NCBI GenBank assembly: GCA_015501055.1
Contig: JADNYV010000535.1
Location: forward strand, 1 to 23,180
Direction: 5' to 3'
DNA length: 23,180 nt
DNA from: Mucidula mucida
Lineage: Eukaryota > Basidiomycota > Agaricomycetes > Agaricales > Physalacriaceae
Under the pieces are notes generated by a model. The model ran no database searches, was not told the origin of the DNA, and worked only from the letters and a program-made list of their open reading frames with translations. Positions 1 to 10,264 of this stretch are shown piece after piece. Both the position numbers and the translations under genes were made by a program. How positions within the stretch are numbered: position 1 is the first letter of the stretch; each line of letters starts with the position of its first letter.

Positions 1-3000
1 GCGTGGTGTGCAGCCTCCTTAGCCTCCGCTCGTGCCTTGCGCTCGGCGGCCTGTTTCGATGGGGCAAAGGAGGACTTGTATTGGTTGGAGACGTCTGACG
101 ATGGTGGAGGCGGCGGCGTCAACGCGGCATGCTTCGGCGCTAGAGGTTTCGGCGCCGGCTGCGGCGGTAATTCGTGGTCTTCGACCTGAAGGTAAGACAG
201 CGCTGCTAAAGCGTCAAGTTCGTCGTCGTCAACAGCACCGCGTGTCTGCAAATCCATCGAATCTTCTTGGTCGCTGAGCTCTTCAGTGACGGGACCAACA
301 CTGTAAGGGGCTTGAGACGAAGTTTTATGAGACGACGGCGCACGTGCCCCTGACGGTTTACGTCCCAGACCCTGCCTCAAGGAGATCGGGCTCGCTCGAT
401 CTGACGCCGAAGGTACAGGACTGTTCGCAGCTAAAGAATCTCGGTCGGCAGCCTTTGACATGAACGCCATGGGCGTACCCTGCCGAAGAGGTGCAGATCT
501 TTGCGATTTCACGGAAGGACTAGATGCGCCAGAATAACGTTTATTCGTTGTTCTCACGTCGTCGGACTCATCCTCTTCTTCCGACTCGTCATCGCGCACT
601 ACTGGAGGAGACCTGAGCGCTCGTCGAGAGGCTGGTGCAGGTTGATCATTATTTTCAAACTGCATGAAATAAAGCGCTCCAGCCTCGTTACCAAGATCTT
701 CATCCGGAGGTGCAGGTTCTGCAGCTGGTATTGTGGCGAGTTTCGGTGTCTGGGAGACGGGTGATTTAGGTGTCATCCTTGGAGAAGCTGATTGCATTCG
801 AGGGGATTTCGGCGGTGCGGTCGGTGAATCCAATCCCTTGGTAGAATACGGCGATGTCAGCACGCTGCCGTTATGCGTTGCGACTGAGAATGGTGATGTG
901 AGGACTGATGCTGGGGAATTGGAACGCCGTGAATCCGTTTGGGAGGGTGTAGGCTCCATGCGAGGGGACGAAGGACGAGGGACGAAGGAGGTAAAGAAGA
1001 GTTCCCAGACACGAACGAAGGCGTTGATTGGACGCGCCTCGGAGATGGCGAGTGACTAGCTTCTTGATTCTGTGAGGTACTGCTTTATCGACGACCTCAA
1101 CAGGCTGGCTGTTCGAACCACTCTGAGGGCTCGGAAGCGATGGGATGTCCTTGTCACGGGAAGCACTGGCAGGACTTTGACTAGCAGGACTTTGAGTCAA
1201 TTGGCCTGATCGGTCGGGCAGGAATGAGGAGCTGGAGGGTTCCTCAGCGACAGGCGAATGGTTCATATGCAGCGATTGACGATGGGTACCCAAAACACTT
1301 TGCGCATCAATAGACATCGCGCGTCCGTGTGTATAGACAGAACTTCTCTCTGTGATCGGCGTGAGGAGGTGGCGTTCATGGGTTTGCGGCTGTATGTTGT
1401 CGAAACTGAGCGGCGGTAGCTGCGGTCCAGGTCCGCCGGACCCCACAGCAGGCGCTGCTCCGTTCGAAGCGGTCGGTTGCACCCCTCGCATTCTATCAAA
1501 TAGTATGTTGAGAAGGCGAGAACGTATCGTAGATGTTCCATCTTCCCGTGGATCCAGCGTTTCAGCAAGTTCCCTGTCAAGGAACAATAACTACGAAAGT
1601 CTCAGCGAAGAGGATGACTTGGACTTGAAAGAAAACATACATCTTTGTCAGGACCAACAGGATAAGCGAACATCAATGATGTAGGCTCTCGTGGGTCCCA
1701 AGTCCAGGCTTGAGGACGTCCATATAACTGGAACGCGTCGTGGTAAGCTGCACAACGTTCAGTGACCATTTGTTGAATCCAAGGCAATCGACGCACCAAC
1801 AACCCATTTCAACATTTCAGCAGCCTGGCTCAGACCACCCTCAAGCTCTGGCATGATGAGGATCCATCCTTCACGGCCTCGCATGCCAGCGGCTATATCT
1901 TCTGTCCCTATACGACCTTCAACCTTGATTAAAGTGCTCCTGCTGATCAGCTCAGGTCGTTCTGGATAGACTGCAAACGCCTGTGTGACATCAGTCATTG
2001 TGAGGAGAGCCTTCTTGCGATCCTTCGGCTTCTGTGAGAGATACATCGACACGTTGGCCTTGGAAGGTCCAACGCGTGTCGGACTAACATCGCGCGCGAA
2101 CAGAGCGGACATGCGTTTCTTTTTAGTCCCAAGGGTCGGTGTAGCACCAATACTACTGTTCGGGGTCATGGGCGTTTCAGGCTCATAGGTAGCACTGACA
2201 ACCATCCAGACGCGTTTCCAGTCTGTCTGGCCTGCTATTCGTATACGAGCCCAACCCTCCATTCGACCGCGGATGAGGGTGGAGGGAATGTCGCGAGCTA
2301 CAAAATAAACAATGAGGTCGACCATGGTATTGCAGGGAAAGATACTCACCACTAAGAGTTATCCTTATTAGATGAGCGGTATATATTTCCTCGAGACGGG
2401 ATTTTTCCCAAGCACATAGACGCAAAGCAGCGGCCCATGAGATAAGTGACTCTGTAGATGGACATGAGAAGAGCAGTAGGTTTGAACCAGCGGTGTTGAG
2501 TGTGAGAACGTTGGCGTAGCGTTGCGCCGGTGTGGTTGGTGTTGCTGGAACAGTTATCGATCCAAGGACCGCGACGAACTACGACAGCATGAGATGGATG
2601 ACAAAATATATTGAAAGTACTTACTGCGTCGGTAACGTTTACATATGTTGGAGGAACTTCTCTGTTCTGGCTGCTGGCCTCCTGGATTTGCTTCATGTCC
2701 CAGATACTGAGCGTAGTACCGCCGAGCTGTGCCCAGACCTCGTTCCATCCCTCCTCCTTGGTTGGCTTCTGACCGTCGCCGTTGCGTTCAATCTTACGCA
2801 CGAGCGGTCCAGATAGATAAACTTTGTGCGCATGTGCAACTGTCAGCCCTACGACTGAGCGGATTTCGGGATGTAGTTGTGGAGGCTGAGCGGGTGCTGA
2901 TGGACCTGAAGTGCTTCTCGCAAGTGTGGTGCCGTTGGTGGATGGCGGCGCCGGCGCTCGCGTTATGGGTGGGCTGTCGGCGCCATTGAGAGTATTTGAC

Positions 3001-3155
3001 TGTGTCCGCGAAAGCAATGAAGGCGTCCGCTGAACATTAGCAGACTCTGGCTGTTGTTGTTGTTGCTGCTGCTTGCGGTTGAATGAAAAGAATGACGATG
3101 CACGACCGTGACGGTCACCAGTGGATGGTCGCTGGGGCTGTTCTGTGGCGGCCAT
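1..3155 (-). CDS. PH-domain protein, Caf120/Skg3-like (5' part; C-terminus beyond left edge)
   Basis: Predicted exons are 3155-2625, 2578-2350, 2297-1797, 1747-1641, 1590-1102 and 1055-1, with introns of 46, 52, 49, 50 and 46 nt, giving about 970 codons before the edge. The N-terminus is Ser/Thr/Pro-rich with a run of seven Gln (residues 29-35). A PH-type module follows from about residue 105 (motifs HAHKVYLSGPLVRKIE, GGTTLSIWDMK, SLISWAAALRLCAWE). A second globular part contains EGWARIRIAGQTDWKRVWMVV and RPQAWTWDPREPTSLMFAYP, then LLFLDRELAETLDPRED. The rest is long, disordered and Ser/Pro/acidic, and is still open at position 1. This order resembles fungal Caf120/Skg3 proteins, which in yeast link to the CCR4-NOT complex or the bud cortex; function here is inferred. 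The junction near 1056-1101 is the least certain: it uses a GTTGAG donor. The ATG at 3155 is the first methionine of the frame, although the frame stays open upstream to about 3255, where a CATTAG acceptor-like site lies. Confidence 0.82.
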
Positions 3156-4237
3156 CGAGTCTGACGGTGAGCTGGTCGTCGGTGGTTGCTGTGGGGATGA
3201 AGTAAAGTGGTGACGCGTTGCTTCTGGCGCAGCTGCTGGAGGCGGGTGGGACTAATGAAAGAGGAATTGCGGGAATCCCAAGCCGGGGTGGTGGTGGTCG
3301 ATGATGAAGAGGCGAGCTGGGTCGTCATTCAAGCGGCACTCAGGCGCGATGATCAAGTCCCAATCCAGATCCAAAAAAGCTGCTGCGAAAGAGTACAACA
3401 CAGCCTCCACGTGTAGTTACTCACCGCTCGGTTCCTTCCAATTTCCTTTCTTTCTGCTAGCCTTGTGTTTCGGATTAGAATCTACTGTCACTTTCGGAAT
3501 AAGCGCTCGTCCTAATCTGCCGCCGGTCACTTAGTATCAGATTGATTCAGTGCCTTTATCAAGTCTTTCTGGATGCAATAGCGGATTGCCCTTGCTCTGT
3601 CGATGCTCTCTCACTCTATCAGTCCGCCACCGACGCTATGTACTGAAACACTTTCGCAGCGCTTATTTTGATCAAGGTTCAATAGTTCGTATCGGCCTTA
3701 AGGGTTGATTCTTGCAGGGGAGCAAAACGTCCAAGGCAGTGGAGGGCAGTGGCTCCTTAAGTCTCTCCAACACTACGGGACAATGGAGCAAAAAGAGGAA
3801 ACATAGCAAAGGTAACACAGAAACATGCCCTACTCTTGTTTAATCTGTGCTTATAACGCCCACTTTGACGAGTGTTTTCCTCTGACTCCGACTTGGCTTC
3901 CAAGTCAATTGCCCCCCGCCAAACAACTTTATCTGAGCTCCCTCGAATCACGTCGAAGAATCTCGAGCCTCGTGTCCTTCTTCCGTTTGTCTCTTCGATC
4001 ACAATGTGTGGACTTTGTTGGAACAATAGCCATCTCGCGACTTTGTTGACCTCGATCTATTGACGCTTTGACTGTGTGTCTCACTATAAAAGGCCGTCGC
4101 GCCATCAAGGCGGGACTTTTCTCGCTACTCTTCACTTAACATCACCTCACTTGAACGTACTCTCTACACTTCTCGACGCTTCATCGATTTCATATCACAA
4201 CCACCTCCCCCACCGATCGTGAACGTCAACCATAACC
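3156..4237. other. Divergent intergenic region, no gene seen
   Basis: This 1.08-kb stretch separates the start of the minus-strand PH-domain gene from the start of the plus-strand small-protein gene. Short open frames occur but have poor codon character and no recognisable motif. On the minus strand, a perfect-looking donor (GGTGAGTAA) lies at about 3417-3425, with possible acceptors at about 3380 and 3255. A 5' UTR intron of the PH-domain gene is therefore possible. The right end carries the core promoter of the small-protein gene. Confidence 0.5.
4085..4092 (+). promoter_or_regulatory. TATA box of the small basic protein gene
   Basis: TATAAAAG sits 153 nt upstream of the ATG at 4238. A pyrimidine-rich leader follows (roughly 4110-4215), rich in CTC/TTC/ACC steps, which is the usual look of a strong fungal core promoter with its initiator region. 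Transcription would start around 4115-4125. This is inferred from motif and spacing only. Confidence 0.6.
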
Positions 4238-4483
4238 ATGACAGATCCCGTCAATCGCAGCGCTCGCGGCAAGGAAATCAGCAGGCCCAAGCCGCTTCGT
4301 TACGGCCAGTCAAGCGCTGATTCTAATCTCTTCGTGATTGCTAATACTTCCCATTCCACAGGATCCCATCACAAGGGATCAAGCAACAGCCAGAATGCAC
4401 CCCAGCCTCCTCCCAGCGAAGGACGAAAGCGCAAGGACAGCATGGCCGCAAAGGCCCTCAAGTCGCTTCATCTGAAGAAATAG
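4238..4483 (+). CDS. Small basic protein of unknown function (81 aa)
   Basis: The single open frame starts in context AACCATGAC, with A at -3 relative to the frequent fungal pattern CAACCATG. The product is polar, rich in Ser, Lys and Pro, without signal peptide or membrane segment. It ends in a basic stretch (GRKRKDSMAAKALKSLHLKK). I do not recognise the family. The middle of the frame (about 4309-4361) looks like an intron: GCTAATAC is a good branch site and CCACAG a good acceptor. Removing 4309-4361 (53 nt, GTCAAG donor) would shift the frame and lose the basic tail. Removing 4299-4361 (63 nt, GTTACG donor) keeps the frame. The unspliced model is given, but a shorter 60-aa spliced form is possible. 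The TATA box and CT-rich leader argue that this is a real, well-expressed gene. Confidence 0.6.
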   Translation: MTDPVNRSARGKEISRPKPLRYGQSSADSNLFVIANTSHSTGSHHKGSSNSQNAPQPPPSEGRKRKDSMAAKALKSLHLKK

Positions 4484-4750
4484 ACCTTCAACGCCACACC
4501 ATTTCCGTTTCCTTTTCATTCCACCATAACATCGCCATTTGCATGCCATCTCCACTCATTCTCATTCCCGCTGTCTTGGCTGTCGCTCCCTTGTTGTCTT
4601 TCTCACGGTTTTGTATACTTGCTATGATCGCCACTCCTACACCACCTGTACACCACTTTGCGGCTCATTAAATAGACGTTCTGCACAATTCAACTCCAAA
4701 GTCTTTACGCTACTTCCGCGGCAAGACACTGGTACATGACACGGAAAGAA

Positions 4751-5668
4751 CTAGTGTCCAACGCCGCTGGGAGCTACTTTTCTGAACGCCACACTGGAAA
4801 CCACACTACCGCTTACGCCTCCAAAGCTAAAGCTACGATGTTTTATCCGTGAACTATTGGTCCATTAGAAAAGTCTTTTTCATAGAAACTGGAAATTACT
4901 GATAAACAAAGCCAGTGTCTGGCGTGACAAAACTTGCTTTCAATTCATCTTCGGTAAAATTGCATGCTGGCGAAGATGAGTTACGAGAAGGAGTATAATG
5001 GCATGAACCGCGGACATACAGGTTATGAGAAAGAATCCGCCGTCTTTGAGGAGTCGTGCAGCGCGTTGAGGATACTGATATGCGGGTGATCGTCCTTGAT
5101 CATCTTTCTCGCCCAACGCAATCGCATCATAAGTTCCTTTGTCCAAAAGAAGATCCCAGCACGCCAGCAGAGACGATTGATCCATATGAGGAAGCAATGC
5201 TGGTTCTTCATTCAAAAAATCGCATGTACTGAAATGAATGCCGTCTGCTCTCCTTGTGGAAGCGATACTCGTGGCGAGCTTCACTGCATCTGCACTGTAA
5301 TCGATCCCAGACAGTCCTTTCCGCGTTATAACCAGCGTCTACAAGAGCGAATAGAAGGGTACCATTGCCACTTCCCAGTTCTAATATTGTTGAAGGTTCA
5401 CTGGGTGGCATATGTTCCACCGCCCAGTCGACCATTTTCTCGACACTTTCCTCACCAAACCTGTACCATATCAGTAAAGGGCTGAGAGTCCTAGTCAGAG
5501 GGGCTGACCATACTTCTCCTTCATCGCCAGTGTCGTCGAAAATTTCGAGCTCGAGTTGATACACATCGTCCCAGCTATATGTTCCTTGATTTCAATGCGA
5601 TTCCACTATGGCATGCTAACTGACTGTTGTTTGGTGCCGAGTTTAGAAGATTCGGGTTCGATGCTCAT
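4751..5668 (-). CDS. EFM4: eEF1A lysine methyltransferase, Efm4/METTL10 type, with a one-base frame break
   Basis: SAM-dependent class I methyltransferase expected to methylate a lysine of translation elongation factor 1A in the cytosol. Predicted exons are 5668-5625, 5574-5509, 5460-5020, 4966-4900 and 4853-4751, with introns of 50, 48, 53 and 46 nt. Family landmarks appear in order: GTKQHWDDVYQLELE and GDEGEVWFGEESVEKMVDW across two splice joints, motif I LELGSGNG, motif II GIDYSADAVKLA, DLLLDKGTYDAI, LLKDGGFFLITSCNFTEDEL, and a C-terminal SFSFGG with a hydrophobic end. Exons sum to 721 nt, one more than a multiple of three. The excess maps to the AAA run at 5318-5320, between GYNAE and GLSGIDYS. 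With one A fewer the product would be 239 aa, normal for the family. As written, the frame is broken inside the catalytic fold. Pam18 lies upstream on the same strand. Confidence 0.85.
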
Positions 5669-5857
5669 CGTGGTTTTGGTAGAGTGAAAATGATTAGTCA
5701 GCAAAGCGTTGGAGAGCTAGTTCGATGCGAGTAGTGCGAGTCAATTAAGAGGTAATGGTACATGTCCCCACGACGTAAATAAAGTACACTGCAAGGTAAT
5801 CAGCAAGCGAACATTCATTACGACTGTGAAACGCACCGATAGCAAAATTAGATAGTG

Positions 5858-6212
5858 TCAACGTCGCCCGTCCGTCTTTTCGATCAAATCCTTTGCCTCA
5901 TTGATTTTACTGGCAAGATATGGTGAGCCGCCTCTGTCTGGGTGATTGGCCAGCATGATATGACGGTGAGCATCTTTTAGCTTGTTGCGCAGCAAAGGGC
6001 CGTCTCTGTAAAAGATGGGAAAATGCATGTCAAAGGAGGAACAAGGACATACTTGAGGCCAAGGATGGCAATGGCTTCCTTCGATCCATTTTGGCTTTGA
6101 ACCCGCCCTTGACCCATTGTTCGGCTGCGCCTGCCCCAGCACGACGAAGAATCGCCCTTCCAGCGAGGGCGACGGTGATGGCGCCAATACCGAATGCTAG
6201 AGGTGTCGTCAT
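5858..6212 (-). CDS. PAM18: Mitochondrial import motor J-protein Pam18/Tim14, with a one-base frame break
   Basis: Inner-membrane J-protein of the presequence translocase motor; it stimulates mtHsp70 ATPase at the import channel. Exon 1 is 6212-6053 and exon 2 is 6005-5858, with a 47-nt intron (donor GTATGT, acceptor TTACAG). The start [18 protein letters not shown] gives the expected short N-terminus and single membrane span. A basic linker and GGFKAKMDR follow, then [33 protein letters not shown] with the HPD motif, and [11 protein letters not shown]. The exons sum to 308 nt, one short of 309. The missing base lies near 6083-6090, where MDR should continue as KEAIAIL. If restored, the product is 102 aa, typical for fungal Pam18. 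It shares a 256-bp divergent promoter with the helicase gene. Confidence 0.87.
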
Positions 6213-6408
6213 GGTCGGTGGCAATGGCAGAGCTCAAAAAAGGAAGGGAACCCGACTGCGATCACGTGCGTTTTACGCCATTTTCTCCGAACCGTCAAGG
6301 CGCTTGCCTTTCAAGTACACAAAGTTTAGCTCTTCTGGCGCTTGCCTCGTGCCGCTCTTCTATTGATACCCTCGGCGCTTATCACTATTAAACTGCGCGT
6401 AGCCACGC

Positions 6409-6414
6409 TATAAG
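6409..6414 (+). promoter_or_regulatory. TATA-like element in the Pam18/helicase divergent promoter
   Basis: TATAAG within CGCTATAAGGGC lies 55 nt upstream of the proposed helicase ATG at 6469. The whole 6213-6468 interval must serve both Pam18 (minus) and the helicase (plus). Spacing to the ATG is short for a TATA box, so this is only a candidate. Confidence 0.35.
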
Positions 6415-6468
6415 GGCCATGGACGGTCAACAACCACGCTCTCTTCTCCCCCCATCGACGACATCGAT

Positions 6469-9156
6469 ATGCCTCGCCACTTCTCTGTCTCACAGAACAT
6501 TTTCACTACCACTCACTGTGACGTCCCGTCGCGGTGTACGACGTCAAGGCTTTGAAGCCCGCGTTGGTCCTTGACTTTCTTGAGTCTATCCAGACAGAGG
6601 GCCGTATGGGCATCGCTGCCGTCTATGGCCGACAGGGCACTCTTCTGCAGCTCTTCATCTCCACGAGTACACGAGTCATCGTTCTCGTCAATCTCAAAGA
6701 TCCGATGCTCGAGGCCAAACAGTCACGCCGGGCCCGCTCCGGCTGGCAGACGTTTAAACAGAAAGTGCTTCTCAGCGCTTATCCAAAGTATGCTCTCCGT
6801 ATGGACAAACTAGCGCTCGCACTTCATCACGACCACGGCATCCGCATAACGCGTGGCATTGATCTTCTCTCCCTCCACCCGAATCGCGACTCCGTCGAGG
6901 CTTTCCTTCACGCCTTTGGTGGCAAAGCCTTTCACAACCACATTGATCCCGACAACGCTCGCAACCTTCATCAAGAACTAAAGGAGCTACATCATAGGTC
7001 TCCAGAGGAGAAAGGTCGTGTCATGGCGTTAGAAGCCTGGATGGTTTGCCATGCCGCAACGATGGATCACGTCGTAGCCGATGCACCCACCATCTCCACC
7101 GATGCGCTATCCGACGCGGTGAGTTTATCTTTGGGTCTTCGCTGATGACCCTTACTCTGCTTATAGGAACTGGACGTTCTATCAGTCACCTTTCGTAACC
7201 AACTTCTCCTGGATAAGTTAAAGCCTCTCCAGACGAAGAATGAAGTGGCACCTTTGGCCACTCGAAAAGGTGGCGAAGTTAAACTGATGTCGGAGCGTTA
7301 CAAGACCAGGATCGTAAGATCCCAAAATCAGGTAGGCTTTCTCGTCCAACTCGATACCAAAGAAACTCATTACATTGCAGTCCGTCGAGATCCTGGCTGA
7401 GCAAGACGGTGAGACGGTTGCTTTTCGTGGTCGCGTCACACGAGTACGAGGACGGGAAGCAACCGTCTCCTGCCGTATGGCCTCGAACAAGACACAGACA
7501 CAACAAGTCGTCAGTGTGACTACGTTTGGTCGAGACGATCCAACGCAGGCTGTAAAACTTCGCTCCAAGATTATCCTAAAGTGTCTTGACAAATCCGTCA
7601 CAATTTATCCAATCCCTTCGTGAAAGCCATTTTCATGGATTATACAGACGTATCCTGGCATGACCCTCTTTCGTATTCTTCGCTTGAGATCCCAGAGAAC
7701 GTATTGGAGCGTCCTTTGAATAAATCTCAGATAGATGCCGTCAAGGTCATCTTGTCAAACAGAGACGAGGATCGCATTGCGGTAATCCATGGGCCGCCTG
7801 GAACTGGGAAGACCACCGTTATCTCTGCTGCTGTTCTCATCGTGACTCAAGGTGATCCTCAACGCACGTTGTGGCTCGTGGCGCAGTCGAATGTTGCAGT
7901 GAAGAATATCGCAGAGAAATTGACAACCGTTAACTTCACAGATTACAAGATCCTTGTTGCGAAGGACTTTCATTACGATTGGTACGATCAGGTTCTACTT
8001 GAGCTCTTCATTCTTACCTACTACCTTACAGGCATGAACATTTGTATGAAGCCATTGAGAAGAACATGATCCGTTCCGACGACTTTGCGGAGGACACTGT
8101 TGGAATGTCGCGAGTGATACTCGATTCACGCGTCATGTTGTGCACTCTCAGCATGCTTTCAAATGCAAAACTCGCTCCGATAACGCGTCTGGTACCTGTG
8201 GAGACCATCATTGTCGACGAAGCCAGTCAGATAGAGATCGGAGACTATCTTCCGCCTATTCATCTATTCCATACGACCCTCAAGAAGCTGGTCTTCATCG
8301 GTGACGACAAGCAATGTACGTTCATCGAGCGCTTAGTACACTCCCTATCTTACGCGGTTTACAGTGGCGCCCCATGGCCAAGACGATATCAAGCATCTCA
8401 AGAGTATATTTGAAAAGCCACACCTTCGTGAAAGGGCTGTATTCCTGGATACTCAATGTAAGTTAGGCAGAGTTGTTTGATGCTCCACAGAAATCCTCAC
8501 GAGCAGTATAGATCGCATGCCCATCCCAATAGGCAAATTCATCTCGAAGCACGTCTATAGCGGAAAGCTGAAGAGCATACATTCCATCAAGGGCATGTCT
8601 AGTTGTCGATTTGTCAATGCTGAGGGGACCGAACAGCAACAAGGGACTAGTTGGATTGTGAGTGATGCGATTGTTGTATCAAGGACAAGGTCTCACGGAA
8701 TACAGAACTTGCGCGAAGCGCAAGCAATTTGTAAACTGGCCAAGACTTTACAAAGCCGGCGTGAATTGTTCAAGGTCATAACGCCTTACGACGCGCAGCG
8801 AGCGTTACTGCAAAAACTGCTCAAGATAGAGGGACTCGAGTGGGAGAATAAATGCTTCAACGTCGACTCGTTCCAAGGTAATGTCGTGTATCTGTTGTTA
8901 CCTCTATCTAAGTCTTTGTTCAGGGAATGAAGAGGACTTCATCATAATCTCTGTTGTCCGGACAGCGCGACTGGGTTTCCTCAGGGAAAGTCGGCGTGCG
9001 AACGTCATGTTGACACGGTGCAAGAAAGGGATGTACATATGTACGAACAGAGACTTTGTCAATGGCGTTGCGTTGAAGTCATTGGTCGGGGGGTTGGCGA
9101 AGAGAGTGAATCCCAATTCGTGGATGGAGTTCGAGGACCTCTTGAATGGAGCGTGA
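6469..9156 (+). CDS. Upf1-like SF1 helicase with possible degenerate exonuclease-like N-domain; two one-base frame breaks
   Basis: Predicted exons are 6469-7118, 7167-7331, 7381-7981, 8032-8315, 8365-8457, 8512-8657, 8706-8877 and 8924-9156; introns are 46-54 nt. Helicase motifs are in order: Q-type NKSQIDAVK, Walker A GPPGTGKTT (7791-7817), Walker B VDEAS (8213-8227), GDDKQL.P, DTQYRMP across a splice joint, DSFQGNE.DFIIISVVR and RANVMLTRCKKGM. This is the Upf1/Dna2-type superfamily 1 layout with two RecA folds; a beta-rich insert lies before Walker A. The first ~210 residues contain LLQLFISTSTRVIVLVNL and HHDHGIRITRGIDLLSL, faintly like an RNase D/WRN exonuclease fold without clear catalytic acids. 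The frame breaks near 6522-6534 and near 7600-7620, each short by one base. With both corrected the exons give 782 codons. The substrate is unknown. The ATG at 6469 rests on the first correction; without it the frame opens only at 6522. Confidence 0.78.
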
Positions 9157-9326
9157 CTGTATAGCCTCGAATTTTGGACCTTTTTTGTATCTCTCTTATG
9201 CCCTCTAGCTTATTGATAGATAGCCTAGACTAGAGTATCCAATACCTATTGCAATTTCGAACGTCGGTGCCGTTTTGGGATGAGATTTTCCTTTTTGGGG
9301 AGACCCCAGATCTGCCTCCCACCATC

Positions 9327-10221
9327 ATGTCCTCCAACGAAGCATCCTCGTCGAAAGCTCCGCCACCGGCAGCGGACGACGTCGAGAAGCTGCTGAGTCG
9401 TGAGGCCACCGCTTTCCAGCGCGAAGTTGAGGTTGAGCGCATCCTCAAGGCATTCAAACTTAAGTGAGCCTGCATGTCTCCTTGTTGCCGAGGCAGCACT
9501 AACCGCCACTCTGCAGTCCATATGACATTCTAGACTTAGATGAAACTGCTACTGCTGACGATATCAAGAAAAAGTATCGCCAGCTTTCTCTTTGTGCGTC
9601 TGCTGTATTACTTGCATGACAATGCCATATCGCTCATACCGGCCCAGTCATACATCCGGACAAGACATCACACGCCCGTGCGCCCGAGGCTTTTGACATT
9701 GTCAAGAAGGTATGGCCTCTGTTTGTATTTCCCGTTGCTCATATCTCAACCAGCACCATTCCAGGCCGAATCCGAAGTAACCGACAAGGCTAAACGCGAG
9801 GAACTCGATGCTATCATCAAGCAAGCCCGCACGCTTGTTCTTAAACGATTGACTCCGCCTCTTCCTGCTTCGACACCGGATAACGATCCCGCCCTCAGAG
9901 GTCTTGTGCCACCGTTCAAGGTACAGGTGCGCGCCCAGTCTAGGGAGCTCCTCATCGAAGAGGAGGTCAGAAGGCGCAAGGCCATCAAGATGAACTTGGC
10001 CAACGAAGGCTTGGAAGCTCGAAAGAAGGACGAGGAAATTGCCTCCAAGAAGAGAAAGGTCGAGGAGGACAAACATTGGGAAGGTCAGTTCCGCATCATC
10101 CTATTGTGCTGTTCAGGTCTGAAGGGTTCTCGTAGAGGGGAGGGAACAGCGAGTAGACAGTTGGCGCGACTTTGCAAAGGGCAAGAAAAAGAAAAAGGCC
10201 AAGATCGCGATCCTTGGATAA
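9327..10221 (+). CDS. J-domain protein, DNAJC8/Spf31-like
   Basis: Exons are 9327-9463, 9517-9593, 9648-9709, 9765-10083 and 10136-10221, with introns of 53, 54, 55 and 52 nt. They join without any frame problem into 226 aa. The J-domain occupies about residues 46-105: NPYDILDLDETATADDIKKKY, HPD at 74-76, and EAFDIVKKA. A long charged helix follows, with RELLIEEEVRRRKAIKMN and ARKKDEEIASKKRKVEEDKHWE. The end is the family signature WEEGREQRVDSWRDF plus a lysine tail KGKKKKKAK. DNAJC8 in animals and Spf31 in fission yeast associate with spliceosomal factors in the nucleus, so a chaperone role in splicing complexes is inferred. The start is in context ACCATCATG. It is tandem with the helicase (170 bp apart) and convergent with the phosphoesterase gene, with only 43 bp between the stop codons. 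Confidence 0.9.
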
Positions 10222-10264
10222 TATACCCACATTGTTTAGAGGCGAATAACGATATACTAATAAT

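Noticed and set aside
733..1059. 108-codon plus-strand open frame
   Set aside because: It lies opposite the coding exon of the PH-domain gene, whose minus-strand frame is open from 1055 to the edge and has typical Ser/Pro-rich protein text.
5461..5520. Reading the Efm4 text as a continuous exon with the insert LTRTLSPLLIWYR
   Set aside because: A 48-nt intron (5461-5508) with a GTACAG acceptor restores GDEGEVWFGEESVEK, the conserved family text.
7381..7620. An intron instead of a frame break in the helicase
   Set aside because: Candidate pairs starting at GTGAGA, GTACGA or GTATGG give lengths of the wrong phase and would cut through a continuous domain.
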